DNA of 64,000 bases from Nannobrachium achirus (GCA_963921795.1 OY997639.1:62342894-62406893); one strand, 5' to 3'; shown: positions 35,167 through 58,980, numbered from the stretch's first letter. Numbers and translations are program-made. The notes: generated by a model not told the origin, from the sequence alone.

Positions 35167-36980
35167 ATGCTGTCACTGAAAGTCTTTCTCAACGACAGGT
35201 TGACGGCGGCGGCCGAGGAGATATTCGGAGCGGTCGAAAAGACGATAGTGGAATACAAGGAGGAAATCCTGCGTTCAAAAGACCTGGAAATCAATCGTCT
35301 GCGGCTGCAGCTGAAGCTGCTCAAGTCAGGTCAGTTTGAATGATTCTGCGATCTTGCAGATCAAAGATCATCTCTACGTGAACGGCGTAGCGTCAGCTTA
35401 ATTCTACGTCGTTACTGTTTACATGTGCATTTCATCTGAAACGTTTGTCTTTTATTGTCCATAGTCCCTCAGTTGGAGAGATATGGAACCCAGCAGCAGC
35501 AACAACACAGCAGCAACCCTCCTCCTCCTCCTTCTCATCACCACCACCAGCAGCAGCAGCAGCAGCAACAACAGCACAACCATCCATCAATCCCCCCTCC
35601 TGTTCCCGCAGGAGAGGCCCCGGAGCCCCCGCAGTCGCACCACCACTGTGAGCACGAGCAGGACGGCAACACCAGCAGCAGCATGGACGAGGAGAACCCG
35701 GAGCCCTCCTCGCAGGTAGGGATGGGATCAGGCCTGGAATTTCGTCATTTTAGGGGCAAGGCCACTTGGCCTTTGGTGTTGTCCAATATTTGAGGGCACC
35801 AAGGCCAAATGCCAGGGCAGGAAGGCCATCAAATAAAACAAGATTTTAGTCCATTGAAAGAAGTTTTTGAATTTAAGGGACCAATCAAAGTCCCTGGATT
35901 GTTTTAAAGATGGGGACTCAGGAGAGTTAAGATTTCAGAAACTAAAAAAAAAAAAGGGTTAGGGTTAAGGTGTCTACATGACAAGAGACACCAGAGTCTA
36001 CTGTCTACATATTGACAAGAAAGAAACAGAAGAGAATGTGGTTCAGTCAGCTGGGGCATTAAGGCCACTGTGGCCTCAGGTCATGTCATTGGTTTGGTTT
36101 GAGGGGCATATGGCCAAACTGATGAACCATGAAATTCCTGCACTGGATGGGATGTTATGAAAATGTCATATCATGATTATTGTGACCAAAGAAATCGTGA
36201 TTTACGATATCGCGATAATCAAAATATCCACAACATCCATTATCCTGGGGCGGAACATTTGTAAAATAAAATAGCAGAGCTACAAGCTTGTAGATTGGCT
36301 ATAGAGATTTGGTATACGTACCTATATTATATGTACGTTTTACCAATTGATCCCAGTGCATGACGGTGGACGATATCACGATAAATTAAATCTCCACGAT
36401 ACGGTTATCGTGAGTGTTATTTTATCATGATAAACGATAATATCGCTTATCGTCCCATCCCTACTCGCAGGTCAAGAAGGAGCACCACCACCAGAAGAGC
36501 CAGCAGCAGCAGACAATCTCCAACAGCAGGCACTTCTGGATGAGCCAGGACGACGAGCAGCTCGACGGGCTCGAGTCGGACATCAAGGAGTTCATCTCCC
36601 CGTCGGGGCTGAAAGGCGGCAGCCTGCAGGACTCTGTGCTGCCCTTCCACTCGTACCCGTCCAACAGCAGCGGCGATGAGAACAAAGAGAAGCCCTACTG
36701 CTGCTCCGTGTGCGAGAAGCGCTTCGGGAACTGCTCGCACCTGGCGGCGCACATCAGGACTCACACGGGCGAGCGGCCGTTCAGGTGCGACATCTGCCGG
36801 AAGGCCTTCATCACGACCAGCGCCCTGAACAGACACCAGACCATCCACGCGGAGGGCAAGCAGTTCATATGCAACTACTGTGGGAAGTCCTTCAAGTGGA
36901 TGGAGTCTCTTGGCAGGCACATCAGAAGCGTGCACAAGAGAGAGACTAATATGCCTATAGAGACTAATATGCCTATATGA
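35167..36980 (+). CDS. C2H2 zinc-finger protein with three fingers (three exons; intron 2 is a transposon)
   Basis: Probable nuclear DNA-binding regulator; I cannot assign an orthologue. Exons 35167-35329, 35465-35715 and 36471-36980 join to 924 nt, 307 residues. Exon 1 (LTAAAEEIFGAVEKTIVEYK) is the N-terminal helix typical of a large teleost zinc-finger group. Exon 2 is Pro/His/Gln-rich (H4 followed by Q9) and ends MDEENPEPSSQ. Exon 3 opens VKKEHHHQ, then an acidic segment MSQDDEQLDGLESDIKEF, then three fingers: YCCSVCEKRFGNCSHLAAH, FRCDICRKAFITTSALNRH and FICNYCGKSFKWMESLGRH, joined by TGERPF- and AEGKQF-type linkers. Intron 2 is exactly a hAT-like insertion plus its target duplication, and without splicing the frame stops about 28 codons into the element. 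The C-terminus carries an 18-bp tandem duplication (ETNMPI twice). Confidence 0.9.
35717..36463. mobile_element. hAT-like transposon forming intron 2 of the zinc-finger gene
   Basis: Begins TAGGGATGGGA and ends TCCCATCCCTA. The flanking octamer CTCGCAGG is identical at 35709-35716 and 36464-36471. Element plus one octamer is 755 bp, exactly the intron 35716-36470. Without its nested insertion it would be about 322 bp, like the sister copy at 14990-15326. The hairpin at 36268-36305 is centrally placed. Confidence 0.93.
35729..36145. mobile_element. Nested hAT-like element inside the intron transposon
   Basis: Begins CAGGCCTGGAATTTCGTC and ends CATGAAATTCCTGCACTG. The octamer GATGGGAT is identical at 35721-35728 and 36146-36153. 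Same family as 2346-3394, opposite orientation. Confidence 0.9.
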
Positions 36981-37308
36981 CTCTGCATTGCACATTGTTG
37001 TATTTAGGTTGTTCTTCTAGGCTGTGATTGTGATTTGTCTTCCCATGGGCGTGTTTTTTTGTTCTGTTTTTTTACGTAGAATACTGAAACTAAATCTCAG
37101 TAAAGGGGTATTGGGGTGTCTTTCATACTTTATTGTAACGTTAAATGTGAATAATGTCAGTTAATGTGCATGCATACTGATATATAGGCCATAGACCTAA
37201 AAACCTTTATGTAGAATGACTGTTGCTTCCATAATATGAAAGTAATACAATCATATTCTATAAAGATTTTATACTTCCTTCCCGGTTATTGTAACTTTAT
37301 TCTTACAA

Positions 37309-37314
37309 AATAAA
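37309..37314 (+). terminator. Zinc-finger gene polyadenylation signal AATAAA
   Basis: Canonical AATAAA 330 bases after the zinc-finger stop codon, in an AT-rich 3' UTR. It is the first good signal downstream. Confidence 0.55.
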
Positions 37315-38033
37315 ACGAGGAGAGTCACTGTATTGTTATTTGTTTTTCTTCAGTTTAGTTCATTCAACAGTTAGCCTGCAAGATTTAATTTCTGCAGTAA
37401 GTTGAAAAAATATAAGCGCAGTTCCAGTCCTCTCCAGCAGGTGGTAGTAACGGGTATCATGGTGCCTCCATTCATGTTTCTGCCTGAGAGTATTCAGATT
37501 GTTTGCTACAGACCTATTCTGTTTCATGTTATATGATTTTGATAGTGTTTATCAAATGAGGCATTCCCAACATACATTTGCGCCAAATTACCCGATTTCT
37601 ATTATTTTATTTGACCCTATCACTATTCGGCCTACATTGCTGCATAATTATGCCGAGGGTGTAATTGCAAACACTGGGACACTATGATTTCAAGGGGTCT
37701 AAAGCCAAACCCCCACGAGTCACCCTGCAAAGTATTCCATCCTCTTAATACCACAATGATTAGTGGATTCCCAACAGTAAACCTAATAGCTTCTTTGTCC
37801 TAGGTAAGGGACAGTGTTATGGTAACTATAATATGTGGAACATATACCTACTGTACCATATGAAAAAACAAACAATATTCCAAAGTTTCCCAGCCTGTTA
37901 GTTCAATTATTTTACTTGCAAAACTGTATCAGAATAGCATAGAACTCCCAAATGATAATTGGTACCTGTCAAAAGTGTGGTAGAATTGACAAGGCAGCCA
38001 TTGGCTGGTGGAGTTTCTCTCCTCTGCATGGCA

Positions 38034-38065
<32 letters not shown>

Positions 38066-38619
38066 GGCATTAATTCATTGGTCACACATAGATAGACCTA
38101 GACCTCACAGTGATGCTAAAATACATGTTGCAAGAGCATTAAAAAATACAACATTTCACTGTTTGTAACTGATACTGACAATGAGTGAGTTACAAATAAG
38201 CCCCTTTTAATTATTGATTCCATACATTTCCAGAGATTTATACTTGGGTTAACACTGAAATAAGGCCATTGCAAATTAAAGGGTTCCCAAATTAACCTAA
38301 TGGCAGCACCCAGCTAATTGCTATAAGATTAATCTGATTAATGAGGAACATACAGTGACTAATGAAGCATTTGGTAACAAAGAGAGATACCCAGTCTGAC
38401 ACTGACAAAAGAGGTCTACAGGGTAATAAAATAAGTTAATTCACTGGAATCAGAGTGGGACAGGGCTTTTACCATTAATGTCTGCTAGGTCCCCATGGGT
38501 GTCACTCCTGGGATGTGGCCTGTGTGTCGCTGTACTCAAGCAGTCTCACATGGTCAAAGCTTCAACTGTCTGTTTCTTCCTGAGCTGTGGATGTCTAGGC
38601 ATGTTTTTAATACATAAAA

Positions 38620-38622
<3 letters not shown>

Positions 38623-38698
<76 letters not shown>

Positions 38699-38712
38699 TG
38701 TGTGTGTGTGTG
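38623..38712. repeat. (GT)n microsatellite
   Basis: About 90 bp of GT with one TCTG interruption. Confidence 0.96.
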
Positions 38713-39820
38713 TTAGGGGATGCAATATTTAGCATGATTTGGAAGTTAGATATTGATGACCATGTATGACCTGGGTTCTCTTGACTATTAACTGACTTGG
38801 AGAAGGTTTCTGGTCAACGTGGAAGTTGTCCCATACCTATTAACTATTAAAAAATATTAATTGTCGATAATTCATTGTGCTTCTTTAAGGCTAGTTAGAG
38901 GATTGAGAAGGGTCAAAGTGTGTCACCCATGTGCAATACTATGAGGGCCATCAATTTCAGACAATAAGGCAGATTTATCTGAAACCTATTTTACATTCCT
39001 GGAATTGTTCTGTCTGATGTGGCAAGACCCCACCTATCTGTGATGTGACGAAGGAACAAATAAATAAATAGATGAATAAATTACAACAATATAGAATTAT
39101 TCTACCTGTGGGAGAGTTAAAAAATGTTGTCCCTGCATATACAGTGGTATGGTTATTATACTAGGACAGCAGTTATGTGCAACTAATGTCTTATGCTGTG
39201 TTTTTCCTGAGAATAATAGTTTACTACCATATCAACGAGGCATTCTTGGAATTTGTCTAATTGAGACGTGCATACAAAACATTCAGTCTTCCTGATAGTA
39301 GAATAAATGAAGGAAGGTAGCATTGGATCTCAGTCCTAGAAATAAATCCTACACATCCTTCATACTTCTGACATTGTCCTCATTCACCCTGGCAAAGGAC
39401 TGATGGAGTTCTAAGAATACCTCCCAGATGTGAAGAGGGCAAAATCAGATTCGTCCCAGCCTGAACATACTTTACATTATGTCGACACACTTATTCAAGG
39501 TGACTTTTTATCGCCACACAACCTACATACCACCACCACTGGAACCCAAACCACATCCAGTAGCTTCACCATTCAGTATGTTGTAAATCCATTGTCAGCA
39601 TCTTAATTCTAATCTCTGGCGACTCTTGTTTGTTGTCAGTGGTTCGTCAGCATGACGATGATTTTAATTGTATTAGGAAGACAGCACACATACAGGCGTC
39701 TACTAAAAGGTGTGTATGAATATGCCCCACTTCATTAGCTTAACAGGACAAGGAATGACAAGATATGATCAGCGGGTAATAAGACAATGCCTGCAACAGC
39801 TACAAGACTGTCATTTCCCT

Positions 39821-39925
39821 TTAAAGTATATAAGCAGCCTTGAACCTGTATGCTTGTGCAAATAGAAATTTCGACCGCTTCACCAGATACTTTACAAGGA
39901 ACACAGAACACCAAGCAGGCAGCAG
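39821..39925 (+). promoter_or_regulatory. Candidate TATA promoter and short first exon
   Basis: TTAAAGTATATAAGCAGCC carries a good TATA box at 39827-39833. About 90 bases on, CAGGCAGCAG is followed by GTAATA, a plausible splice donor after 39925. I cannot find the rest of a gene before atn1 ends at 41.3 kb, so this is a weak call. Confidence 0.3.
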
Positions 39926-40580
39926 GTAATATGATCATGAATTATTTAACTTTGCGCTACTTCTACATTCAGACTTAACACACTGTCCGTAATATGCAAG
40001 TTTATATCTTAGGCATGGACAAAGCAGTCCTTAATCTGCATGCCTAAAAGTAATTCTGTAAAATGAAGGTCATATTCTCTTGATAGCAGTCCAGCTGGTG
40101 TTGGAAGAAAGAAGGGGGGGGTGCATTGGTCGCAGTGAGAACACACACATACATGAGCCGTTAACAGCCCCACTAAATCACATTCCCTCAGCTCCTCCTT
40201 TTCATTCCCCTCTCTATAGTTTTACAGTGCGGTATGGAATGCTCGCTCTACGGGGCGACTGGTGTGCAGTGGAGCGACTCCACTCCCATGTCTCGCACTC
40301 ATCCCATGTGTCTCCTATTAGCTACACTCTCGCCAAGAGAGGGAGGGAGAGAGCGATGGCGAGAGAGAGAGTCAGAAAAAAATGGGGGGAGGGGGAGGAG
40401 AGTGAGGAATTCGATATGCTTTGTGCATGAGTGACTTGTATAAAACAAAGAGAAGGAGCAAGAAGTCTGCATGTATGTGAGAGAATGAGAGAGGGAGAGA
40501 GATAGACAGACAGACAGACAGAGAGAGTGAAAAGTGTTGCACTCACGGATAACGCAAGAAACTACCAAAAAAGATTATAA

Positions 40581-40586
40581 TTTATT
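40581..40586 (-). terminator. atn1: Candidate atn1 polyadenylation signal
   Basis: TTTATT on the plus strand (AATAAA on the minus) lies about 750 bases past the atn1 stop, in AT-rich DNA. It would give a 3' UTR of roughly 41336-40565. Other AATAAA-like words occur nearby, so the exact site is uncertain. Confidence 0.4.
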
Positions 40587-41336
40587 TTCAGATTTTTTTT
40601 TTAGTCATCATTGTTTGCATTTGCATCTCGTTTCACAAGGTAAATTGAAAATAAAAAATAAACTAAAAACTGACTTGCCATACCATGAAAATGTAAAAAA
40701 ATAATAATACAAATAATATGTATATATAATTATATCATTATCAACAAACAGACAACATTAATCATAATAACAATACTATTGATCGTAAAACATAAGATAA
40801 CACTAAAATCGCTGGTCTCATGCATACGCATAGAACGCCCCTCCGATACAAAAGAGGGGGTCAATTACTAAAAGTAGAAACCGAGAGTTCCACCAGTTCA
40901 GAATTAACCGCCTAGCTACATGCAATGACATAAAAGAGAGACTCATGTACAGTACACATTCCTTCTGGCATAAAGGTATATTACACATAATGTACTTCAT
41001 CACTGTTGCCCCCCGCCCCCACCCCCGCCTAATATACTGTACAGAGCACAATACAAAACAGACTGGAGTTCAAGAACATAGCAGGAGGGAAGCGCCAGAG
41101 TTTCGGGGTCTCTTCAGAACATGGTACGGCTTACGCAAGGGGCTGTGTCCAATGTCTGCACTCCTCCATTACTTATGTAAACTCCTTCACAATCATTACA
41201 GTACATTTCCTTCATTCAGCCGCAACGTGTATGTCCGTTTCACGATGCATTTTGGGTTCTTTGTTTCTTCTGTGGTTTTGCAGTGCTTTTGTTTTGTTTT
41301 GTTAAGTTTTTTTTCCCTTTTGGTGTTGTCCTGCCC

Positions 41337-53278
<11,942 letters not shown>

Positions 53279-53390
53279 CGTTGCTCCGTTATATTGTCCA
53301 TTTTATAACACATGCCATTGAGGGGAGTGAACTGTCTTTTTTTCTTGTTTTGTGCAGGCTGAGTGTTAGTCCTTGTGATTTACTAAAAAC
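53279..53390 (-). promoter_or_regulatory. atn1: atn1 5' UTR portion of first coding exon, with a short upstream ORF
   Basis: The exon carrying the atn1 start codon appears to begin at 53390, after a CTTGTTGCAG acceptor, so at least one non-coding exon lies upstream. Within this leader is an upstream ORF at 53318-53289 (MACVIKWTI then TAA), whose stop lies 10 bases before the main ATG. This arrangement could dampen atrophin translation. The acceptor and the role of the ORF are inferred. Confidence 0.5.
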
Positions 53391-53627
53391 CTGCAACAAG
53401 AAACAAACAAACATAAGCCAAAATTGCACAATCTTTACCTGAATAAGTCCCACATAGAAATCAATGTTATTTTACAAGAGTCTGTTTTGAAATGGTGAGT
53501 TTAAAAACTTAAACCCTATATTACTTAGTGGAGCGGGTCGCCCAGGACTCTATACCTTTTCTTTGTCTTCATTCTACAGTGTAGACTAGAGTCTACAGTG
53601 TACACTCGATATACAAGCTCATAGCCC

Positions 53628-54208
53628 CATATAGAACCTCACCCGTCGCTGCATACTGTTGTGCTCCGAGATGAGGTCCTAAAAAGGTGGCGCAGTGATT
53701 GCCGGGACCGCCTCCACTTCGAGTTGGAAAACACTCGAAAGGAAATTTTATCCAAAAAGTAAAGGTAGTTCCGAGCTCCCAGACTGTGATAACCTAACCA
53801 GGGTACATAAAACATGAACCACGGCATGAAACAACCGCTTAAGTCGCTAGTTTTCTAATGTTTTCCCATTCAACCGGAACTCCTCCGGCGGCAGTTGCCA
53901 GTACTGCTCCTTATTCTGCTACAATGGGAAGGATGCAGTACTGGCACATGCCACGGGGGCTTTTCTGAATGTAATGAGACTAAATAAGCGATTTAAACCG
54001 TTTTCCCAACCCCGTGGTTCATGTTTTATGTACCCTGGTTAGGTAATCACAGTCTTGGAGCTCGGAACTACCTTTACTTTTTGGATAAAATTTCGTTTAG
54101 AGTGTTTTCCAACTCGAAGTGGAGGCGGCCCCGGCAATCGCTGCGACTCCTTTATAGGACCTCATCTCGGAGCACAACAGTATGCAGCGACCGGTGAGGT
54201 TCTATATG
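53628..54208. mobile_element. 580-bp fold-back element upstream of atn1
   Basis: CATATAGAACCTCACC at the left is mirrored by TGAGGTTCTATATG at the right. The arms share CTCCGAGATGAGGTCCT, GCCGGGACCGCCTCCACTTC, AAGTAAAGGTAGTTCCGAGC and AACCAGGGTACATAAAACAT in inverted order around a roughly 150-bp divergent core. Confidence 0.92.
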
Positions 54209-54802
54209 CAATTTTTGCTGAATGGTCAGCCTAAAATATGGACACAATTGTGTGCAGAATAATATAGTCATAGACATTTTTTGTTTCATGTGTCCATCAA
54301 TGATGTTTGAATCCACAAGCAGATGTACACCTTGCTGTTCTGAGACTGAATGGGCATACCATCTTAAGCGTAACAATTCTGTGTCAATAAAGTATAATAT
54401 AATAAATCTAAAGGCGAATGGAATGAATTCACTCCTCAAAAACAAAATCACACATAGTGTGAACTGAACGGTGCTATTTATGAGTTAATTTCATTAAGCG
54501 GCCAATCACAGCGCGTCCTGTGAAGCTTGGACCCTGGGCGTACAACAAACTTTGAGCCGGTTGTTCCAAGATGTAGGCCATATATAGGCCTGATGTAGGC
54601 CATGCTTCAGAGCCCGGAATCTTTTTGCGGACTGGAGATCTTTTGAGAACCGGACAAAGCCAGATGTTGGAGCTAATTAGCTCCTTCCAGGAGCACTGCT
54701 AAAACAATAATATATATATACAAAAAAAGGCTTCCAGAGAACATAACCAGGCTTAACCATATGACCCTTCCCCCCCCCCCCATTCTGGGGGCTAACGTTC
54801 AG

Positions 54803-54872
54803 CAAAAACAGCAGATCTACAAGTGCAACACAGTATGTTGTGACTGTGAGCTTGTAGGCTATTTCCGGCAAA
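54803..54872. repeat. Recurrent hairpin upstream of atn1
   Basis: AAAAACAGCAGATCTACAAG and GTGAGCTTGTAGGCTATTT arms around a CAACACAGTATGTTG inner palindrome. Confidence 0.65.
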
Positions 54873-54999
54873 GATATTTCTGTGGAAGGAAAAAAGGTGG
54901 GGGCCTTATATAGATCCCTGGGAGACTCCATTCAAAGAAGTATATAGGATTCATGTGGTTAAACGTCTTCCGTACTTCCATCCGGGAGCAACCCGATAT

Positions 55000-55140
55000 C
55001 CGAATGATTAGGGTACGAACCACATGGGCTCTAATGCTTGACAGCGAGTCACTGGCTCGATTCCTGATACTGGCCGGACCATTTGCTGCCTGTCACTACT
55101 CTACACTGCTAAGAAATATGACTTAAAAAAGGAAAAATCA
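55000..55140 (+). repeat. SINE-like fragment
   Basis: A tRNA-like block with CTGGCTCGATTCCTGATACT as B box, then TTTGCTGCCTGTCACTACTC, similar in layout to the tpi1 intron SINE. Confidence 0.5.
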
Positions 55141-56285
55141 CACCCAATGTGAAGTGAGCGGTGGTCGTGCTTGCATAACGTCTTTGAGTCTAGGATGTAC
55201 AGGCTATGCTACACACACACGTTTTGCTATGGCAAAACGCTGAGGAAAAAGGCTACAGACATACGACATATGACATCACTAGACAAACATGATGCTACGT
55301 ACACACATTTTGCTATGGCAAAACGCTGAGGAAAAAGGCTACAGACACACGCACAGCCACGTATAGGAGCGGTCTACCACCGCTCAAAAATAAAAGAATC
55401 CTGTACCTCCATTCACCTTAACGCAGCAACTCAAACCCACAGACACATGTGGTTAACCCATATGACCTATGGCTATGGCCAGCAGAATGCACTGTGGTTT
55501 GGGACATGTGTGTATGTGTGTCATTTAGTTGGGCCCTATTGCAGTGAATGAATCGCAGAGAATAGGCTCGGATGTGAACTAGAACTGGGGTAGGCACTGC
55601 AAGCTCTGTTATGGATTACTGTCATGCTATTGTGATTGTACTATAGTGTGGTGCTGAATTGTTGTGACTTCACTTTATAGTATTCATCTGTACCACACTG
55701 AAGCCAAATATACATTTCCACATGTGGACATTGGACAATAAAGCTTCTAGTGTACTCTGTGTGAGATTTAAAAAACAACAACAACAACAACAAAAACACA
55801 TTGATGAGGAAATAACTCTTCTTTTAGCTGTCTGCAGGAGACTGAATGAACCTCAAGAAATGAATCTGGAAATATCAAGACCAATCAGAGCCCCCTTTTC
55901 CCTCTCAAGCACCTCCACCACAGCAGTCCAAACCTGCAGCCACTTGTGGTTAACCCACATGACCTGGTTATGACCAAGCGGAATCACACAGACAGAGTGC
56001 TACTCGCCCAAACAACCAGCCTCCGCCATGTCATTAGAAAGAACACACATCCATCCTTATATCCACATGGGTGTGCCCTGATAGGTAAGCCACTACAAAG
56101 GCCCATTTTAATCCTTTCATTCATGTACCACTACGGTGGAAATAAATTGGACTCATGTATATTAAATGAGGCTATAAATAGTGCTCTTACAATGGGTGAA
56201 ATAAAAGATATATTTAGCTGAACGGTTAGGGCAGCAAACGAACATGCATGCTTCACCAAGCAGGCAGCAAATAGCTACACACTGC

Positions 56286-56286
<1 letters not shown>

Positions 56287-56379
<93 letters not shown>

Positions 56380-56380
56380 C

Positions 56381-56467
<87 letters not shown>
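56287..56467. repeat. (GT)n microsatellite with GACTGAC interruption
   Basis: About 180 bp of GT split by ACTGAC at 56379-56384. Confidence 0.97.
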
Positions 56468-56468
<1 letters not shown>

Positions 56469-56479
56469 TTCATAGCAGG

Positions 56480-57480
56480 TACAGCTAGTGAATCCTGTGG
56501 CAGCTCTACTACACATGGCCATGCATTAATTATTAGTGCATGCTGCAGTGACTGATTCAATCAATCACAATAGTAGAATCTACAGTCCAGACAAGCTGCT
56601 AGGATCACCTGAGATGCCTGTACATGGTGCACTGCCCATAGCCAGTTAGAGGAGGACTGCATATATAGATTTATGTACACATCACAGTAAACACTTCTTG
56701 AGAGATACAATGGACGCATATATATATTTATTGTCAGTCATGCAATAAAGATAAGTACGCCTCCTTACTTAAGGCAGTTCCTCAAAGAGTGAAATGAAAA
56801 CGAACTGCTGCTGCTATACTTAGGCAAGTACAGTAAGCACATCGACTGACACATTGATTTCACACCAGTTTTGTCTGAATGAGTAATTGCAAAGCATTGC
56901 AGGCCTATATAAATGCCTAACGAATATACATAATGGTCTATTCTTGATATATGGCCTATACCTATGTTATAAGCCTAATATGCAATGAAAATATATATGT
57001 TGTTGCTCAGCAATGAATGGCCTGCTGCATAGAAAGTGAATGTTAGTTACAGGTGGTAGCTATTAGTCTATCTCTTCACCTAGGCTGGTCTCTGGATGCT
57101 ATGGCCCATAATAAACAAATAGAACGCAAACACAGAAATAACATACAACAGTATATCAGCACACAAGCACAGTCATGCATGTATTATAAACAAATCGACC
57201 ACTGCATGTGATGCAAAGCAGCATGCAGTTGCACTGCTTACATCACCCGGCGACGAGGCAAGCAAGCAAAGGCACTGCAACCACTCTTTCTTCTCTTTCT
57301 TCCTGCGAATGTTATTGATACACATGCAGGGGGAACTGGCTAGAAGCTGTTCCATAGCATGCCAGAGACTGCTGCTGCTGCCACCTAGGACGAGACAGAC
57401 GAACCGTGTTGAGCAGCACACATACATACATGTATGGTGTGTCGGCCAGAATGGATGCCAGCACAGCAACACAGTTTTTC
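56480..57480. other. Intergenic, nothing firmly recognised
   Basis: AT-rich DNA. On the minus strand a pyrimidine tract at 57502-57525 ends in TTTTAG/ACGTGG at about 57501, which could be an acceptor for a non-coding atn1 exon, but there is no independent support. Confidence 0.3.
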
Positions 57481-57829
57481 TTCTTGATAAAATTCCACGT
57501 CTAAAAAAAAAAAAAGAAAAAAAAATGCTGGTATAGAATGGCGAATGGCATTTTTAGCACCGGCTCGGTTACCCCTTTTCCTCGGTTAGGAATGTGTTAG
57601 TGCGCCTTGGGCATTTTACATCATTAACGTTAATTTACCGGGAGCTTATAAATTAGCCATAACGCACGGGGCATGATCATTAACGCACAAAGAAAGAAAG
57701 GGGAGGGAGAGACACACACACACACACGCACACATACACACACACACTCACACAAACGTGGCCCAAAAGGAATAGCTTCAAATTCTAGACTTCGCCATCC
57801 ATTTTCCCCCCTTCCTTCTCCTCCTTACC

Positions 57830-58196
57830 TATAACATCCAGCGATGCGTGTCCCCCTCTCTCTCTCTCCCATTCTCCCCTCTTTTCCTCTTGTTTTTTTT
57901 TCTCTCTTCTTCTTTTATATTGCACGTTGACACACAAGCAACACACGCACACCACGGAGAAGAAGAAGCGCACGCTTCTGTAAACAAGAGCCCCGGCTGC
58001 TTTGCTGCTGCTATAGTCACATTGTAACGGTAACGGTTCCCTCCCGCATATAAAATAGAATGCAGAAGAATTTCTCTTTTAAGTCGTCGCAGCCACAGGG
58101 AGGAAAACGGGGTGCCAGTGGAGAGAGGACTGTACAAATTGATGCGTATACGCTCGCCCTCTCTTCCCCACCCCCCTTCTTCCCCTTTCCTTGTTC

Positions 58197-58245
<49 letters not shown>

Positions 58246-58450
58246 CCCTCAGTCCTTGCCTTCTCTCCCTACCGAAAGACGACTTGCACTTTTTTCCGCC
58301 TCCCTCCCTCCTCCTCTCGGTACACACACATACACATACAGTCACTCGCAATTTTTAACGGAGGGGCGAAGAGAGGAGAGGAGAGAGGAGGGACCGAGGG
58401 ATGCACGTCGGGTGAGAGAAAGAGAGCGAGGAGAAGAAGAGGGCGTGATT
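57830..58450. other. CT/GA-rich and CG-containing region, possible atn1 promoter
   Basis: Pyrimidine-rich DNA with (CT)n at 58200-58239 and scattered CG dinucleotides, upstream of the atn1 coding exons. This is the kind of region where the atn1 first exon could lie, but no start site can be identified. Confidence 0.3.
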
Positions 58451-58480
58451 TGCATAAGGAAAGGGGGTTGCTCGGTCGGT

Positions 58481-58980
58481 GGTGGAAAAAGTACTCGCAT
58501 GTTTTTACTTTTAAGTAAAAGTAGCAATACTGCAATGTAGAAATAATCTGTTACAAGTAAAAGTCCAGAATAAATGTACAACAGTATAGGTATCAAAATG
58601 TACTTAAAATACCAAAAGTAAAAGTATGCAATAGACCTACTGTTCATAAATCATATGCAGAATGTCTTATTTCAAGTTTTCAAATGTGTGCAAATATTTT
58701 GAAAATAGCAGATCTACAAGCACAAAATGAAAAATACCGGTAGGGCAGAAGCGGGTAAGGTAGGCTATGTTTTTGAAATAATAATCAAAATCTACAAAGT
58801 AACAAGTTGCCAAAGCAGTGGTCAAATAATTGTAGTGGAGTGGTAAAAGTAGCCTACAACATTTGCCTCTGAGATGTAGCGGAGTAGAAGTAAAAGTAAA
58901 ATGGGAAATAGGCCTACCCAAGTATTGTCAAAATTGTACAATACTTGAGTAAATGTACTTAGTTACTTTTACACCACTCA
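58481..58980. mobile_element. MITE with GGTGG-AAAAGTA termini and half-hairpin
   Basis: GGTGGAAAAAGTACTCGCAT at the left and TACTTAGTTACTTTTACACC at the right are imperfect inverted termini. Repeated AAAAGTA words lie inside. One hairpin arm, AATAGCAGATCTACAAGCAC, is at 58705-58724. Confidence 0.65.

Larger units (their letters stand above)
37320..40560. other. Intergenic, zinc-finger gene to atn1
   Basis: Contains a (CA)n at 38036-38060, the (GT)n at 38623-38712 and a TATA-bearing candidate promoter near 39827. No protein-coding gene is supported; the open frame at 40234-40434 ends in low-complexity purine repeat. Confidence 0.5.

Noticed and set aside
36447..36995. 182-codon minus-strand open frame
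   Set aside because: Antisense shadow of zinc-finger exon 3; no recognisable domain.
40234..40434. 66-codon plus-strand open frame after the orphan promoter (MECSLYGATG...)
   Set aside because: The second half is translated purine repeat, with no family resemblance or clear splice link to 39925.
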